64,000 bases of DNA from Bacteroidota bacterium (GCA_027484685.1 JAIXSO010000052.1:62001-126000); one strand, 5' to 3'. Numbered from the stretch's first letter, positions 29,701-37,259 are shown. A program made the numbers and translations. The notes: generated by a model from the letters alone, not told the origin.

Positions 29701-30122
29701 ATAATGAGCCTATTACATTTAAATTATTAGATGAAACTTCTGGAAAAGTTTATGACTTAAACGAAAATTTAGCATACAAGCCAAATGCTTTATTAGGAAG
29801 TATTAGCAGTCCATTTAACTTAACTGCTACCAGCTTAATTCCTTGTAACGATAACAATACTTTTGATAATGATTATTATAAATTTTATCCTATTCCAGCA
29901 TCAAATAAATTAAATGTTGAGTTAAATTTAAATGATGTTCAATCGGTGCAAATACATATTTATGATATAGCAGGAAAGTCGGTGTATAGCACAGAAGAGA
30001 AGCAACTTAATAAAGGTATTCAAGTGATAGGCTGCGATATTACAAATATTCAAAACGGTATCTACATAGCTGAAGTTATGGCCAATAACAATGTTTACAG
30101 ACATAAAATAATTAAAAACTAA
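20751..30122 (+). CDS. Giant multidomain T9SS surface protein (FN3, LamG, BACON-like, type A sorting domain)
   Basis: The protein has 3123 residues with a signal peptide. Domains by eye are: several fibronectin III-like domains (about 165-560); a LamG/concanavalin-like domain (about 585-740, FTIETWVRP); a carboxypeptidase-regulatory-like fold (about 870-945); a long middle region I cannot assign (about 950-1950); and an SbsA/Big_5-like Ig half (1957-2010). Next come two LamG domains (2010-2165, 2217-2385; FTVEFWAKR, FTIEFWFKS) and the other half of the Ig fold (about 2455-2510). A BACON-like domain (2513-2613) follows. The repeat module described in the findings occurs at 2615-2730 and 2920-3027, separated by a region with two GWNWI(S/G)F motifs. 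The last 80 residues (KFYPIPASNKLNVEL ... HKIIKN) are a type A T9SS sorting domain. Inference: cell-surface adhesin or matrix protein. The next gene is 39 bp downstream. Confidence 0.93.
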   Translation: MKRSNSFFKTSFFCFIFFFSISKCSFAYYPIPTSDVTFNLNVCEGYVDVRAIMRAEETCDDDIDWGRLLYWNGTSYVQIVQYGTGSINGINGAIILDLGNTTEGNLIYRNFRWYNIPQSVINQGLVQLKVDFYWDGCGIGDPEQQFSNTAVIPLTNILSPNSVFATQNLCNKITISWQNPTVPCGNDALFETQIYRGDSMIGTVLGTSTSSFDDNSARLSRGQDYNYRLRIRKWPTNNSFSLFSQYTFVTVGSLKDAPSSPTNVSASTDRCDGKIRITWSFTEATPTNFIINRSTNSNMTNVTVYTLGGTRREFIDTNNIIRGNTYYYQIKAIDNCNSHSTLSDIVEGSSPGIPSSPLLTTILTDSINNIITINWNSTNYETGYEVQRLLSSGGVSTIFNVDQDITTFVDNTVASCNLYNYRVKALNACLSNGGIVSSNSRNAILNPNLSNIFNSTNYKLTCTKGYFPNFTQLEWNVSNENLLSRYRIFRKQLGSSSDSTLIADLPAGSNQYTDATSVAGVLYKYTIIGSTVCSGQTRFSNFSEDVGFRSPTGVINGKITYNGGFAVGDARVVAATTGTLAGSSLLLNGTNGYLQIPHATNIMPTNEFTIETWVRPTNLNNSFSIIDKYNSSGVASGYRLIYDVNTSSLIFSVINSNGIQQVSVNNPFTVGSYKQVTAVYKSDSLFLYLNGVLGATAKNQGTSASMISNSLPIKIGSSQLAGNWFTGNIDELRVWNYAKNKTQISKDFSRYVNPNEIGLQAYYTFDENVPSLTSFFDASNQNNIYNKNDGQIIGGVTWSNNIPNTSQLGLAAYTDSNGNYSISNIRYSSSGQNFTVVPSFISSGVAHAFSPSNKVLFIGDGANIQNNVDFTDISSFTVTGNVRYLNTNCPVKEVSIKIDGNIVISGGTPVNTDNNGQFSVQVPIGFHVITVEKDGHIFSEGRFPDVGLYEFLSPVNNIQFVDSTFIKVVGRAVGGLTEGNKIAGLGRSKNNIGISRIIFRSQLLNGCRTDTVYTNKNTGEYTAYLPPLVYTVEPKVLSNLALNFGVQPLLDLTNSFNQVKVKDSLFQNNVFKQIDSNFYNVRRDFIYRTPAQIQAFQIKLDNDTTSFLGDNEYKFSRNDKVIFTGNPFGYPIFSESKQYGIRFIITEPYENNDSIIPGLGVYKTYYKDYVNGAMQIDNNFVLGVDTNSSINVLQGIGDYYFVAGGPNISADPINPNYSFTKTIDALFIPQGNVASVPWLPNSSDPISKSFRFITFGNRGRGNNFVTKGPSMVDFILRDPPGSLSFSTLAKGQSFSKVEDIQSVYQGSQSLGVSIFNGVQVSTPGGDVDAANTATVTANFTQTATKEGNRVTTTTFNTTVTTSADPGSVGSQADIFIGKSTNMVFGLTDNIRLIDTATCNLADVICIGNDFNGYKIGKTTGMFLVPQGVATTFYYTTDEIENIQIPNLITLRNSILANSKYSNGTKKYTIVFNDANDPDYDKKYGSNNDDAIWGNAASTLTPSVRDSQDNFGQSYVFNFDQSLDPKYRMFQTDSVRMLNQQIALWKQALARNEREKYGVFSNLFPPDPNGTNISFGKATVAKDFSTEVDSTETVIAEFDFGVEANLEIYGKFGGKGAGLQLSAAYNYSSINSQSFTGVTSTTISYSLNDGDDDNLLSVDAVKSPLGNGHLFKLRAGQTSCPYEGETYAHYFNPSLPDSQINASTYFEDGESVKLAEGTAQIDVPKIAISPARKVNVPAENEATFILTLKNESEANVDNTYDLRLVEASNPYGAIVSIDGQSPNRSFDVPGAPGGSSITKTVSIKRGPIYYKYDSLLFIFKSQCDDNIMDSAYVSVAFLPTCTKANITNIDDKWVLNSSFKDSLPVVISNYDYNFGGFSNIELQYKQASKSVWNAVKTFYKDTSDITLAIPTDKAYTSFIWNVAEVADGPYDLRVASTCSAPGYDDVKLYSTPITGIIDRVNPHPFGTPSPADGILSPNDDISIQFNESIDPSTITFNNFDLRGVLNGSPVRNSTSLYFDGNSDNVEIESGLSLQKRSFTVEFWAKRKQLNSRTILFSQGNQAEQSISIGFDENNRMMFNMNASTILSNTSYTDTVNFVHYAVSYNYENQTVVLYVNGVVANSSSPNLYEVYEGSGKVFFGKLSYSSGFDFKGNLAEIRLWNTARSLTQVLSNMNKQLTGTEAGIVSNWRLDEANGAIAKDIVRSRNGFINNATWSLTPSGKSLAFNGVNGYLNYPASTAVISKEMDFTIEFWFKSNNNNGIQTLLSNGRGDNNEPSAEYKWWIGSNTSGNILVKHNGNQFLATNSNYFDGNWHHFALVLKRSSSLTAFIDGNQQNSIPASSFGQFGGSKLWLGARNLNPIQTTDSTDLYFNGLIDEFRFWNVSRLQEQIKNGYQYRILGNESGLIAYIPFEDYTTVLGVPILSQSNKEFISNNNFVLVNGAGFSNETPLIKLPLPNQSIAFTYSINNDKIVLTPTTSQELIENVTLDITVKNILDKNGNIMQSPKTWIAYINKNQVKWQQQEFTFTKKAGASLTFNANIVNLGGALKQWNISNLPSWLTVSNSSGTVSPNSSIQVQFTVDPNVNIGNYEQALQLTTDFGFAELLYIKLKVSADAPASWSLNPSGFNYSMNIVAQLKVNNISLTNTESKLAAFVGNQCRGVANLQYLPQYDKYLAFITIYSNSNNTIEKLDFKIWNADAGKIHTDIDTSLYFTPDALIGNFATPQVFNASDKLTRYVPLNAGWNWISFNLLNSDSTKLNQLLGNLTLNNGSQLKNNMEFASFDVQNGWSGNLVGINAGIKPEKSYLLNIGNVDTLVLKGIEVNPSLRPINLVPGWNWIGFPSQRNLTVNEAFGNYSATHGDVIKNQTQFAIYDSIMGWVGSLITMKPNVGFLYNTTVNGNFTYPRTAIFGKKGIDAENITSKYWQANAYAYAENTNIISTVNICNKLLENGNWLLGGFVNNELRGFAKAQFINNQYAYFLTIAGNNNEPITFKLLDETSGKVYDLNENLAYKPNALLGSISSPFNLTATSLIPCNDNNTFDNDYYKFYPIPASNKLNVELNLNDVQSVQIHIYDIAGKSVYSTEEKQLNKGIQVIGCDITNIQNGIYIAEVMANNNVYRHKIIKN

Positions 30123-30161
30123 CAAATTGAAATAAATATAATTAGAATACAAGAACTACTT

Positions 30162-33100
30162 ATGAAGCAAAAAATATTTATAATATCCTTTTTATTACTA
30201 GGATTTATTAAAACAAAAGCTGCTGCGCCAAGTTGGTCGGTTAACCCAGCAAGCTTTCAGTTTAACATGACATTGGTAGCTGTAGCCAATATTAATTGTG
30301 TGGAATTAGCAAATCCAAGTAATAGAATTGGCGTATTTGTTGGCACTCAATGCAGAGGAACAGCCTTAACAAGTCAAGTGGTTAATGGCAGGTATACTGC
30401 TTCATTGTTTGTTTATAGCAATAATGTTTCTGGTGATTCCGTTTCCTTTCAGGTTTATAATGCTGCTTTAGATTCAGTATTTAATATACCTATTAAAATT
30501 GTATTTCAACAAAATGCAAATTATGGAACTGCCACTGCACCTTTTGTAATTTACAATAACCAATCGCCAACTGATATTTCAACTTCGGTAAATTCGTTTA
30601 GTGAAAACACTTCAATTGGAGCTACCATTGCTACTTTAAGTGCTCAAGATCCTGATGGTGCAGAAAACTTTAGTTATTCATTAGTTTCAGGGAGTGGAAG
30701 CACCGATAATTCAAAATTTTCTATACTGGGTAATACTTTAAGATTAGCTTCAACTGTTAATTTTGAAATTCAAAAAACTTGTGCTATTAGGTTAAGAGTT
30801 TTGGATGGAAGAGGGTGTTCGTTTGAAAAAGTAATTTCATTAAATGTGATTAACTTTAATGAGCCTCCAACAGCTATCTTAATTTCAGATTCAACCATAT
30901 TTGAGAATGCTGCGGCTTTAACCATTATTGGAACTTTATCGGCTGTTGATGCTGATTCTGCCGATATGGCCACGTTTAGTTTAGTTGGTGGAGTTGGTTC
31001 AACCGATAATGCAAGTTTTACTATTTCTGGAAATATACTTCGCGCCACTCAATCATTTAATTTTGAAATCAAAGCAAGTTATTCAATAAGAGTAGGGGTG
31101 AGGGATGCAGCCAACAATAGCTTTGAGCGCATTATAAATATCGTTGTAAAAGATGCAAACGATTTTCCAACAAATATTTTATTAAATGGTTCTACAATTG
31201 GAGCTTCATTTGCAGAAAATAGAACAATAGGATCTTTATTAGCAACGTTTACCACAACTGATGAAGATGTTGCAAATCAATTTACTTACACTTTTGTAAA
31301 TGCAGTAGGTAATGATAATAGTAATTTTCAAATAGTAGGAAATCAATTAAGAAGCAATGCAAATTTTGACTTTGAAACCAGGCAAATTTATGCCATTGCT
31401 GTTCAAACAAACGATGGTAATGGTGGTATTTTTTCAAAACAATTTTTATTAACAGTTACCGATAGCAACGATGCTCCAATAGCTGTTAATATTAGTAATA
31501 ATACTATCTTAGAAAATCAACCATTACAAACATTTATTGCTAAATTAAGCACTTCCGACCCTGATGTTACTCAAACAAATTTTACTTACAATCTTGTTTC
31601 AGGTAGTGGTAGTTCGGGAAACTCAAATTTTACCATAAGTAACGATACTTTGTACAGCAATAATACTTTTAATTTTGAAGGTGTTAATTCATACAGTATT
31701 AGGTTAAGAACAACCGATGCATTTGGTGCTTCATTTACTCAAGTATTTATTATTTCAGTTTTAGATGCCAACGATAATCCTTCTGATGTCAGCTTGTCAA
31801 ATAACTCCATCAATGAAAATCAAAGTATAAATACTGTTATTGGCACATTAACTTCAACTGATCAAGATATAATTAGCACTTTTAGTTACTCATTGGTAAG
31901 TGGCTTAGGTGCTACCGATAATTCATTCTTCAATATAAGTGGAAATACACTTCGTACATCAAGTGTTTTTAATTTTGAAAATAAAAGTACCTATTCAATT
32001 AGAGTAAGAACTACTGATGGCAATGGAGGATTTTTTGAAAAAATATTTGCTATTAATATCAATAATATAAATGATGCCCCATCTGATATTAATTTGTCGA
32101 ATAATTCTATTGCAGAGAACAGAAGTATTAACTCAGTGATAGGTTCTTTTACAAGTATTGATCAAGATGTAACCGATAATTTTACTTACAGTTTTGCCAA
32201 TATTGCAGGAAACGATAACAATAGTTTTATTATTTTAGGTAATACACTTAGAGTTGCGCAACAATTAAATTTTGAGCAAAAGAATACCTATTTTATTTAC
32301 GTTACTACCACAGATGCTAGTAGTGCAAGTTTTACCAAACAATTTCAGATTAATATTTTAGATAGTAACGATGCCCCAATAGACATTTCTATTAGCAGTC
32401 CAAGTATTTCTGAAAATCTTTCTGTTAACTCTTTTATTGGTAAATTTAGTACAACCGACCAAGATGCAAATAACTCATTTATTTATAGTTTAGTTTCAGG
32501 AACTGGCTCAGCAGATAATCCTAATTTTATCATCAGTAACGATTCTCTTTACTGCGCTACTGTATTAAACTTTGAAACTAAGAATACCTTTTCTATAAGA
32601 GTTCGCTCTACTGATAATGGAAACTTATTTACCGAAAAAGTTTTTACTATAACCGTTATTAATGGCAATGACGCACCAACAGATATTTCATTAAGTAATA
32701 ATCTTGTTAACGAAAACATGCCTTTTAATACTTTAATAGGTAATTTAAATTCTACCGACCCAGATACCGGAAATGTTTTTACTTATGCTTTAGTGCCTGG
32801 CGTTGGTGCTGCTAATAATGCGCTTTTTACCATAGTAGGTAACCAATTACGCACTTTTGGAATTTTTAATTTCGAAAACCAAAAGAACTATTCTATTAGA
32901 ATACAAACCAACGATGGTAATGGTGGTACATTTTCAAAAGTTTTTACCATTAATGTGGTTGATATAAATGATAGACCTACTAATATACTTTTAAGCAATA
33001 ACTCCATTACTGAAAGTAAACCTTTAAACAGCTTAGTTGGCAATTTAACTTCGGCCGATGAAGATACTTTAAGTAGTTTTGTTTATAGTTTTTCAAATTC

Positions 33101-35342
33101 TCAAACCAACGATAATAATAAGTTTATTTTATCAGGTAATCAATTACGAACCAATGCTAGTTTTGATTTTGAAACCAAAAGTATTTATGTTGTCAATATT
33201 CAAACAGATGATGGAAATGGTGGTGTGTTTGAAAAACAATTTATAATTAATGTATTAGATAGTAATGATGCTCCTTTTAATATTTCTATTTCTAATAATT
33301 CAATCAATGAAAATGAAGCAACCAATACCTTTATTGGTTTATTGAGCGCAGAAGACCCCGATGCACTTAAAAGTTTTACTTATAGTTTAGTTAATGGCAT
33401 TGGTGCTTCCAATAATCAATCATTTATTATAAGAAATGATTCATTGTTTAGTAATGAGATATTTAATTATGAAGCAAAAACTAAGTATTCAATTAGGGTT
33501 CAAGTAACTGATAACGGTGGTTTAAGTTTTGCTAAAAGTTTTGAAGTAATAATCAATAATCAAAATGATGCTCCAACTGCCATTGTGTTAAGCAATAGCC
33601 AAATTACTGAAAATAGTGCCTCAAGAACATTTATTGGTTCTTTTTCGGCCAATGATGAAGATTCATTGAATTTTTTTAGTTACTCATTAGTTGCAGGTGT
33701 TGGTGCTGCCGATAATGCTAATTTTAGCATCAGTGGAGTTAATTTATTTTCTAATAGTTCTTTTAATTACGAAGTTAAAAACAACTATTCAATTAGGGTA
33801 AAAGTAATTGATGGTAGAGGAAAAGATTTTGAAACCAATTTTATAATTGCAGTTATTGATAGTAACGATGCTCCAAGCAATATTTTATTAAGTGCTAATA
33901 ACGTTTCCGAAAATAAAAATATTGGAACTTTGGTAGCAACTATTTCAACTATTGACCAAGATACTAACAATACTTATAACTACAGCTTTTTTAATGGAAG
34001 TAATAACGATAATGCTCAATTCTTAATTATCAATAATCAGTTGAGAACAAACGCTGTTTTTAATTATGAGAAAAAGGATTTTTATGTAATTCAAATTGTT
34101 GCAACCGACAATTTTGGTGTTTCAATTTCAAAACAATTTATCATAAATGTTATAGATTCTGTTGATGCTCCACAAAACGTAGAATTAAGTAACAATATTG
34201 TTTCTGAAAATCAACCAATCAATTCATTTGTTGGTTTCTTAACCTCGATTGATGAAGACCAATTTAGCGGATTTAACTATGTTTTAGTAGGTGGCGTTGG
34301 TGCTACTAATAATGGTTTGTTTAAAATTAGCAACGATTCATTATTTACCAATCAAGTATTTAATTTTGAAGCTAAAAATAGTTATTCAATAAGAATAAGA
34401 AGTACCGATATATCGGGAGCATTTGTAGAAAAAGTTTTTACTGTTGATGTGAAAGATGAGAACGATGCTCCAAGTAATGTGTCTTTATCTAATTTATTGT
34501 TAAACGAAAATAATACTAATGGAATATTGGTTGGTAGTTTTACCACTACCGATGCCGATTTGAATGATAATTTTGAATATGCCCTAGTAGCAGGTGTTGG
34601 CAGTAGCGATAATAATTTGTTTAGTATAGTCAACAATAATTTGTTTGCCAATTTTGTTGCTAATTTTGAACTAAAATCAAGCTACTTAATTCGTGTTCAA
34701 ACCAAAGATTTAAATAAAGATAGTTTTGAAAAATCATTTACCATTAGTATAGTTGATGTAAATGAAAAACCTCAGCTAAAATTAGACACTTTTACTGTAA
34801 GCGAAAATGCTCCAATTGGAACTATGTTAGGAACCTGCTCGGCTAATGATGTTGATGTATCATCAACATTTACTTATACTTTAATAAACACTAATACCTC
34901 GTTACCTTTTGATGTAGATAATAATGGGGCTATTGTTTTAAAATCTTCGTTAGATTATGAAGCCAATAAACAATACACTTTAAAAATAGTGGTGAATGAT
35001 GGTGGCGCTAATTCATTAAACGATACTGGCAATATTGTAATAATAGTAAATGACGAAATTGAAGTCAAACAAGCCTTACCGGTTTCCAATTACATGTCGC
35101 CAAATGGTGATGGTGATAACGATTATTTTACCATTGCCAATGTAGAATTATATGCCGATTATGAATTAACTATTTTAAACGAAAATGGGTTAGAAGTTTA
35201 TAAAGTTTTACGAGATTATAATAACGATTGGAATGGTACTTATAACAATAAGCAATTACCTTCTGGAACTTATTTTTATGTATTTAAAAATAAGGCTTCA
35301 GGTGCTGAATTTAAAGGAGTTTTCAATATAGTAAATAAATAA
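30162..35342 (+). CDS. Cadherin-repeat protein with type B T9SS (CHU_C / gliding motility-associated) C-terminus
   Basis: The protein has 1726 residues. A signal peptide (ends KTKAA) is followed by a module shared with the upstream giant (about 22-134). Fifteen cadherin-like domains of about 100 residues then run from 135 to about 1635. They show calcium-site residues such as E-N, D-x-D and D-x-N-D-A-P at linkers. The C-terminus (about 1640-1726; SNYMSPNGDGDNDYFTIANV, GTYFYVFKN) is the gliding motility-associated domain used by SprB-like type B T9SS cargo. PorP/SprF proteins are known to be needed for such cargo, and one follows 21 bp downstream. Inference: a long calcium-stiffened surface filament for adhesion or movement. 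Confidence 0.95.
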   Translation: MKQKIFIISFLLLGFIKTKAAAPSWSVNPASFQFNMTLVAVANINCVELANPSNRIGVFVGTQCRGTALTSQVVNGRYTASLFVYSNNVSGDSVSFQVYNAALDSVFNIPIKIVFQQNANYGTATAPFVIYNNQSPTDISTSVNSFSENTSIGATIATLSAQDPDGAENFSYSLVSGSGSTDNSKFSILGNTLRLASTVNFEIQKTCAIRLRVLDGRGCSFEKVISLNVINFNEPPTAILISDSTIFENAAALTIIGTLSAVDADSADMATFSLVGGVGSTDNASFTISGNILRATQSFNFEIKASYSIRVGVRDAANNSFERIINIVVKDANDFPTNILLNGSTIGASFAENRTIGSLLATFTTTDEDVANQFTYTFVNAVGNDNSNFQIVGNQLRSNANFDFETRQIYAIAVQTNDGNGGIFSKQFLLTVTDSNDAPIAVNISNNTILENQPLQTFIAKLSTSDPDVTQTNFTYNLVSGSGSSGNSNFTISNDTLYSNNTFNFEGVNSYSIRLRTTDAFGASFTQVFIISVLDANDNPSDVSLSNNSINENQSINTVIGTLTSTDQDIISTFSYSLVSGLGATDNSFFNISGNTLRTSSVFNFENKSTYSIRVRTTDGNGGFFEKIFAININNINDAPSDINLSNNSIAENRSINSVIGSFTSIDQDVTDNFTYSFANIAGNDNNSFIILGNTLRVAQQLNFEQKNTYFIYVTTTDASSASFTKQFQINILDSNDAPIDISISSPSISENLSVNSFIGKFSTTDQDANNSFIYSLVSGTGSADNPNFIISNDSLYCATVLNFETKNTFSIRVRSTDNGNLFTEKVFTITVINGNDAPTDISLSNNLVNENMPFNTLIGNLNSTDPDTGNVFTYALVPGVGAANNALFTIVGNQLRTFGIFNFENQKNYSIRIQTNDGNGGTFSKVFTINVVDINDRPTNILLSNNSITESKPLNSLVGNLTSADEDTLSSFVYSFSNSQTNDNNKFILSGNQLRTNASFDFETKSIYVVNIQTDDGNGGVFEKQFIINVLDSNDAPFNISISNNSINENEATNTFIGLLSAEDPDALKSFTYSLVNGIGASNNQSFIIRNDSLFSNEIFNYEAKTKYSIRVQVTDNGGLSFAKSFEVIINNQNDAPTAIVLSNSQITENSASRTFIGSFSANDEDSLNFFSYSLVAGVGAADNANFSISGVNLFSNSSFNYEVKNNYSIRVKVIDGRGKDFETNFIIAVIDSNDAPSNILLSANNVSENKNIGTLVATISTIDQDTNNTYNYSFFNGSNNDNAQFLIINNQLRTNAVFNYEKKDFYVIQIVATDNFGVSISKQFIINVIDSVDAPQNVELSNNIVSENQPINSFVGFLTSIDEDQFSGFNYVLVGGVGATNNGLFKISNDSLFTNQVFNFEAKNSYSIRIRSTDISGAFVEKVFTVDVKDENDAPSNVSLSNLLLNENNTNGILVGSFTTTDADLNDNFEYALVAGVGSSDNNLFSIVNNNLFANFVANFELKSSYLIRVQTKDLNKDSFEKSFTISIVDVNEKPQLKLDTFTVSENAPIGTMLGTCSANDVDVSSTFTYTLINTNTSLPFDVDNNGAIVLKSSLDYEANKQYTLKIVVNDGGANSLNDTGNIVIIVNDEIEVKQALPVSNYMSPNGDGDNDYFTIANVELYADYELTILNENGLEVYKVLRDYNNDWNGTYNNKQLPSGTYFYVFKNKASGAEFKGVFNIVNK
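31164..34766 (+). repeat. Four tandem copies of a three-cadherin super-repeat (897 bp period)
   Basis: Cadherin repeats 3-14 fall into three subtypes that recur in order ABCABC. Type B markers (codons for S/R-N-D-S/T-L) start at 31638, 32535, 33432 and 34329, exactly 897 bp apart. Type A markers (NDN) start at 31311, 32211, 33108 and 34005 (900, 897, 897). The array therefore grew by duplication of a 299-residue block rather than of single domains. Confidence 0.85.
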
Positions 35343-35363
35343 TCATTCCTAAAAAATAACATC

Positions 35364-36488
35364 ATGAAAAAATATATTTTAATAATCAAATTATACTTTT
35401 TAGTTGGAGTATTATTTGCACAAAATAGGAGTTATACTTATACCAATTTGTTAAATCCATTTGTTTACAATCCGGCTTTAGCGGGCGAATATGAAAATAT
35501 TTATACCGTGTTTAATGCACGTACCATGGTAAATGGGGTAGAAGGTATGCCCCAATCTTATAATTTTGGAATACACAGCCCTTTAAAAAATGCGGGCATT
35601 GGTGCAAAAGTTTTAAGTGTTTCAAGTGGTGTATTTCAAACCATAAATGCCGAAGCTGTTTATAGCAAAATGGTTAAATTAAATAGTGAAAATTTAATTT
35701 CGTTCGGTTTATCATTAGGGTTTGTTCAAACCAATATTCAAACCAATTTATTAAATGGACAAGTAAGTTTAAAAGACGAAACTTTAGTTTCAAACGATTT
35801 AAATAAGCTTTTTCTTTCTTCGGGTGCAGGTGTAAATTATAGGTTTAGGAAAAGTATTGAATTAGGTGTATCATTCCCTATGTTAGTTACCGGAATTAAA
35901 CCACTTAATCCAGCTTTTATTTCAAATTTTAATTGGAATATAGGCCTTGATAGCGAAAAAAGATGGAAGCTAAAACCTAACATAAACTACTATTACTTTG
36001 AAAATTCACCTGAACTTGCCGACTTGTTATTGGGTTTTTCGTGGAATGATGCAATGATGCTTCAAGGTGGTTATAGAACAAATGGAACTACCATTGCTTC
36101 CGTTGGATTTAACTTCAAATCGTTTGAAGTTAAATATGCATATTACCACCACACCAATGGCTTAATGAGCCTTGCTCCCGCTCAAAACGAATTGGCCGTT
36201 GCTTTTCAAATAAATAAGCCTAAGCCTGCTAATAAATATAGGAAAGAAGTAACTTCCGATAAAATAATTCAAGATGAAATTGATAAAATAAATGAAAGAT
36301 TGAATGGAATTATTAATATTGAAAAAACAAATCCTGGTATGGTAAATGTAAAAAAAGAAATTGGTAAGTTGAGTAATGACTTGGATAAAATTTTAAAAAA
36401 ATACGATATTAATAATGCTGAGCAGTTGAATAAAATCAAAAGCCTTCAAAACTCCATTGATTTATTAATTGCAAAATACAGTAACTAA
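35364..36488 (+). CDS. PorP/SprF family T9SS outer-membrane protein with helical C-terminal tail
   Basis: The protein has 374 residues. After a signal peptide (LFAQ) it shows the family opening TNLLNPFVYNPALAGEYENI and the PQSYNFGIHSPLKNAGIGAKV segment. The barrel strands of PorP/SprF follow, to about residue 285. The last 80 residues (about 295-374) are charged and heptad-like (IIQDEIDKINERLNGI, LSNDLDKILKKYDI), an extension that ordinary PorP/SprF members lack as far as I know. The family assists secretion or surface attachment of type B T9SS cargo, matching the cadherin protein 21 bp upstream. The OmpA-domain gene begins 3 bp downstream. Confidence 0.93.
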   Translation: MKKYILIIKLYFLVGVLFAQNRSYTYTNLLNPFVYNPALAGEYENIYTVFNARTMVNGVEGMPQSYNFGIHSPLKNAGIGAKVLSVSSGVFQTINAEAVYSKMVKLNSENLISFGLSLGFVQTNIQTNLLNGQVSLKDETLVSNDLNKLFLSSGAGVNYRFRKSIELGVSFPMLVTGIKPLNPAFISNFNWNIGLDSEKRWKLKPNINYYYFENSPELADLLLGFSWNDAMMLQGGYRTNGTTIASVGFNFKSFEVKYAYYHHTNGLMSLAPAQNELAVAFQINKPKPANKYRKEVTSDKIIQDEIDKINERLNGIINIEKTNPGMVNVKKEIGKLSNDLDKILKKYDINNAEQLNKIKSLQNSIDLLIAKYSN

Positions 36489-36491
36489 ATA

Positions 36492-37259
36492 ATGAAACAT
36501 TTTAAAAGAATTTACCTACTGGTATTAATGTTTTGGCCTTTATTTGGTTATTGCCAAAAGCAAGATACTGCTATTAATGCCGAAATCAGAAACGAGGCTA
36601 TTGAAATTAGAAATAAACTCAATAAATACATGTCAGAAAAATTGTCAATAGATAATTTAAACGGTAATAATAAGGCGAGCAGTGAATCAATAATTGAACA
36701 AGTGTTTAAAACCAAGTTTTTGTTAGATTCATTAATTAAAGTGATTAGCAACCATGAAACCAGAATTGACTCATTAGAAAATACATTTGTATTAATGAGT
36801 GAATTTGGTGTTTTTAATACCCGTAAGGCAAGAAATTTTTATAAAAAAAATAAACTAGCCAAACAAGGTCTTCCTCCTATTGCCAGCGAACAATTGGAGA
36901 AGGTAGATGAAATAAAAGTTTCAAAACCAACAGAAATAACTTATAATGAAAATGTAACCGAAGCCAATTCCATTTATTTTGATGAAAATGTTTGGAAATT
37001 AAACTTTATGGCTCAAATAAAAACCGATTCTATTATTGCTACACTTAAAGGAAAATATATTTTGTTAGTGGGTTATTACGATAAAAATGGTTCAGAAAAA
37101 AGCAATGGTTATTTAGCAAAACGTAGAGTAAAAGATATAAAAACTTATTTATTGAGTAAAGGAATTAAAGAAGAGCTTATAAAAATTGATTACAAACGTA
37201 GCTGCGGAATAGCATCAAACAAATTTTGTAGAAGGGTTGATTTTATTTTTTCTAACTAA
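36492..37259 (+). CDS. OmpA-family C-terminal domain protein with coiled-coil N-terminal part
   Basis: The protein has 255 residues. A signal peptide (LFGYCQK) precedes a helical, charged region with coiled-coil character (about 28-105; EIRNEAIEIRNKLNKYMSEK). The C-terminal 100 residues read as a divergent OmpA-like peptidoglycan-binding domain: SIYFDENVW, ILLVGYYDKNGSEKSNGYLA and KRRVKDIKTYLLSKGI. The two Cys in KRSCGIASNKFCRRVDF are a Bacteroidota-style variation. It is spaced 3 bp from the PorP/SprF gene, so it is very likely cotranslated. Inference: it anchors the neighbouring export or adhesion machinery to the cell wall. Confidence 0.85.
   Translation: MKHFKRIYLLVLMFWPLFGYCQKQDTAINAEIRNEAIEIRNKLNKYMSEKLSIDNLNGNNKASSESIIEQVFKTKFLLDSLIKVISNHETRIDSLENTFVLMSEFGVFNTRKARNFYKKNKLAKQGLPPIASEQLEKVDEIKVSKPTEITYNENVTEANSIYFDENVWKLNFMAQIKTDSIIATLKGKYILLVGYYDKNGSEKSNGYLAKRRVKDIKTYLLSKGIKEELIKIDYKRSCGIASNKFCRRVDFIFSN

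Noticed and set aside
31164-34766. Possible CRISPR-like or satellite repeat from the regular spacing
   Set aside because: The period is 897 bp, in frame, and encodes cadherin domains. DNA copies differ at many synonymous sites.
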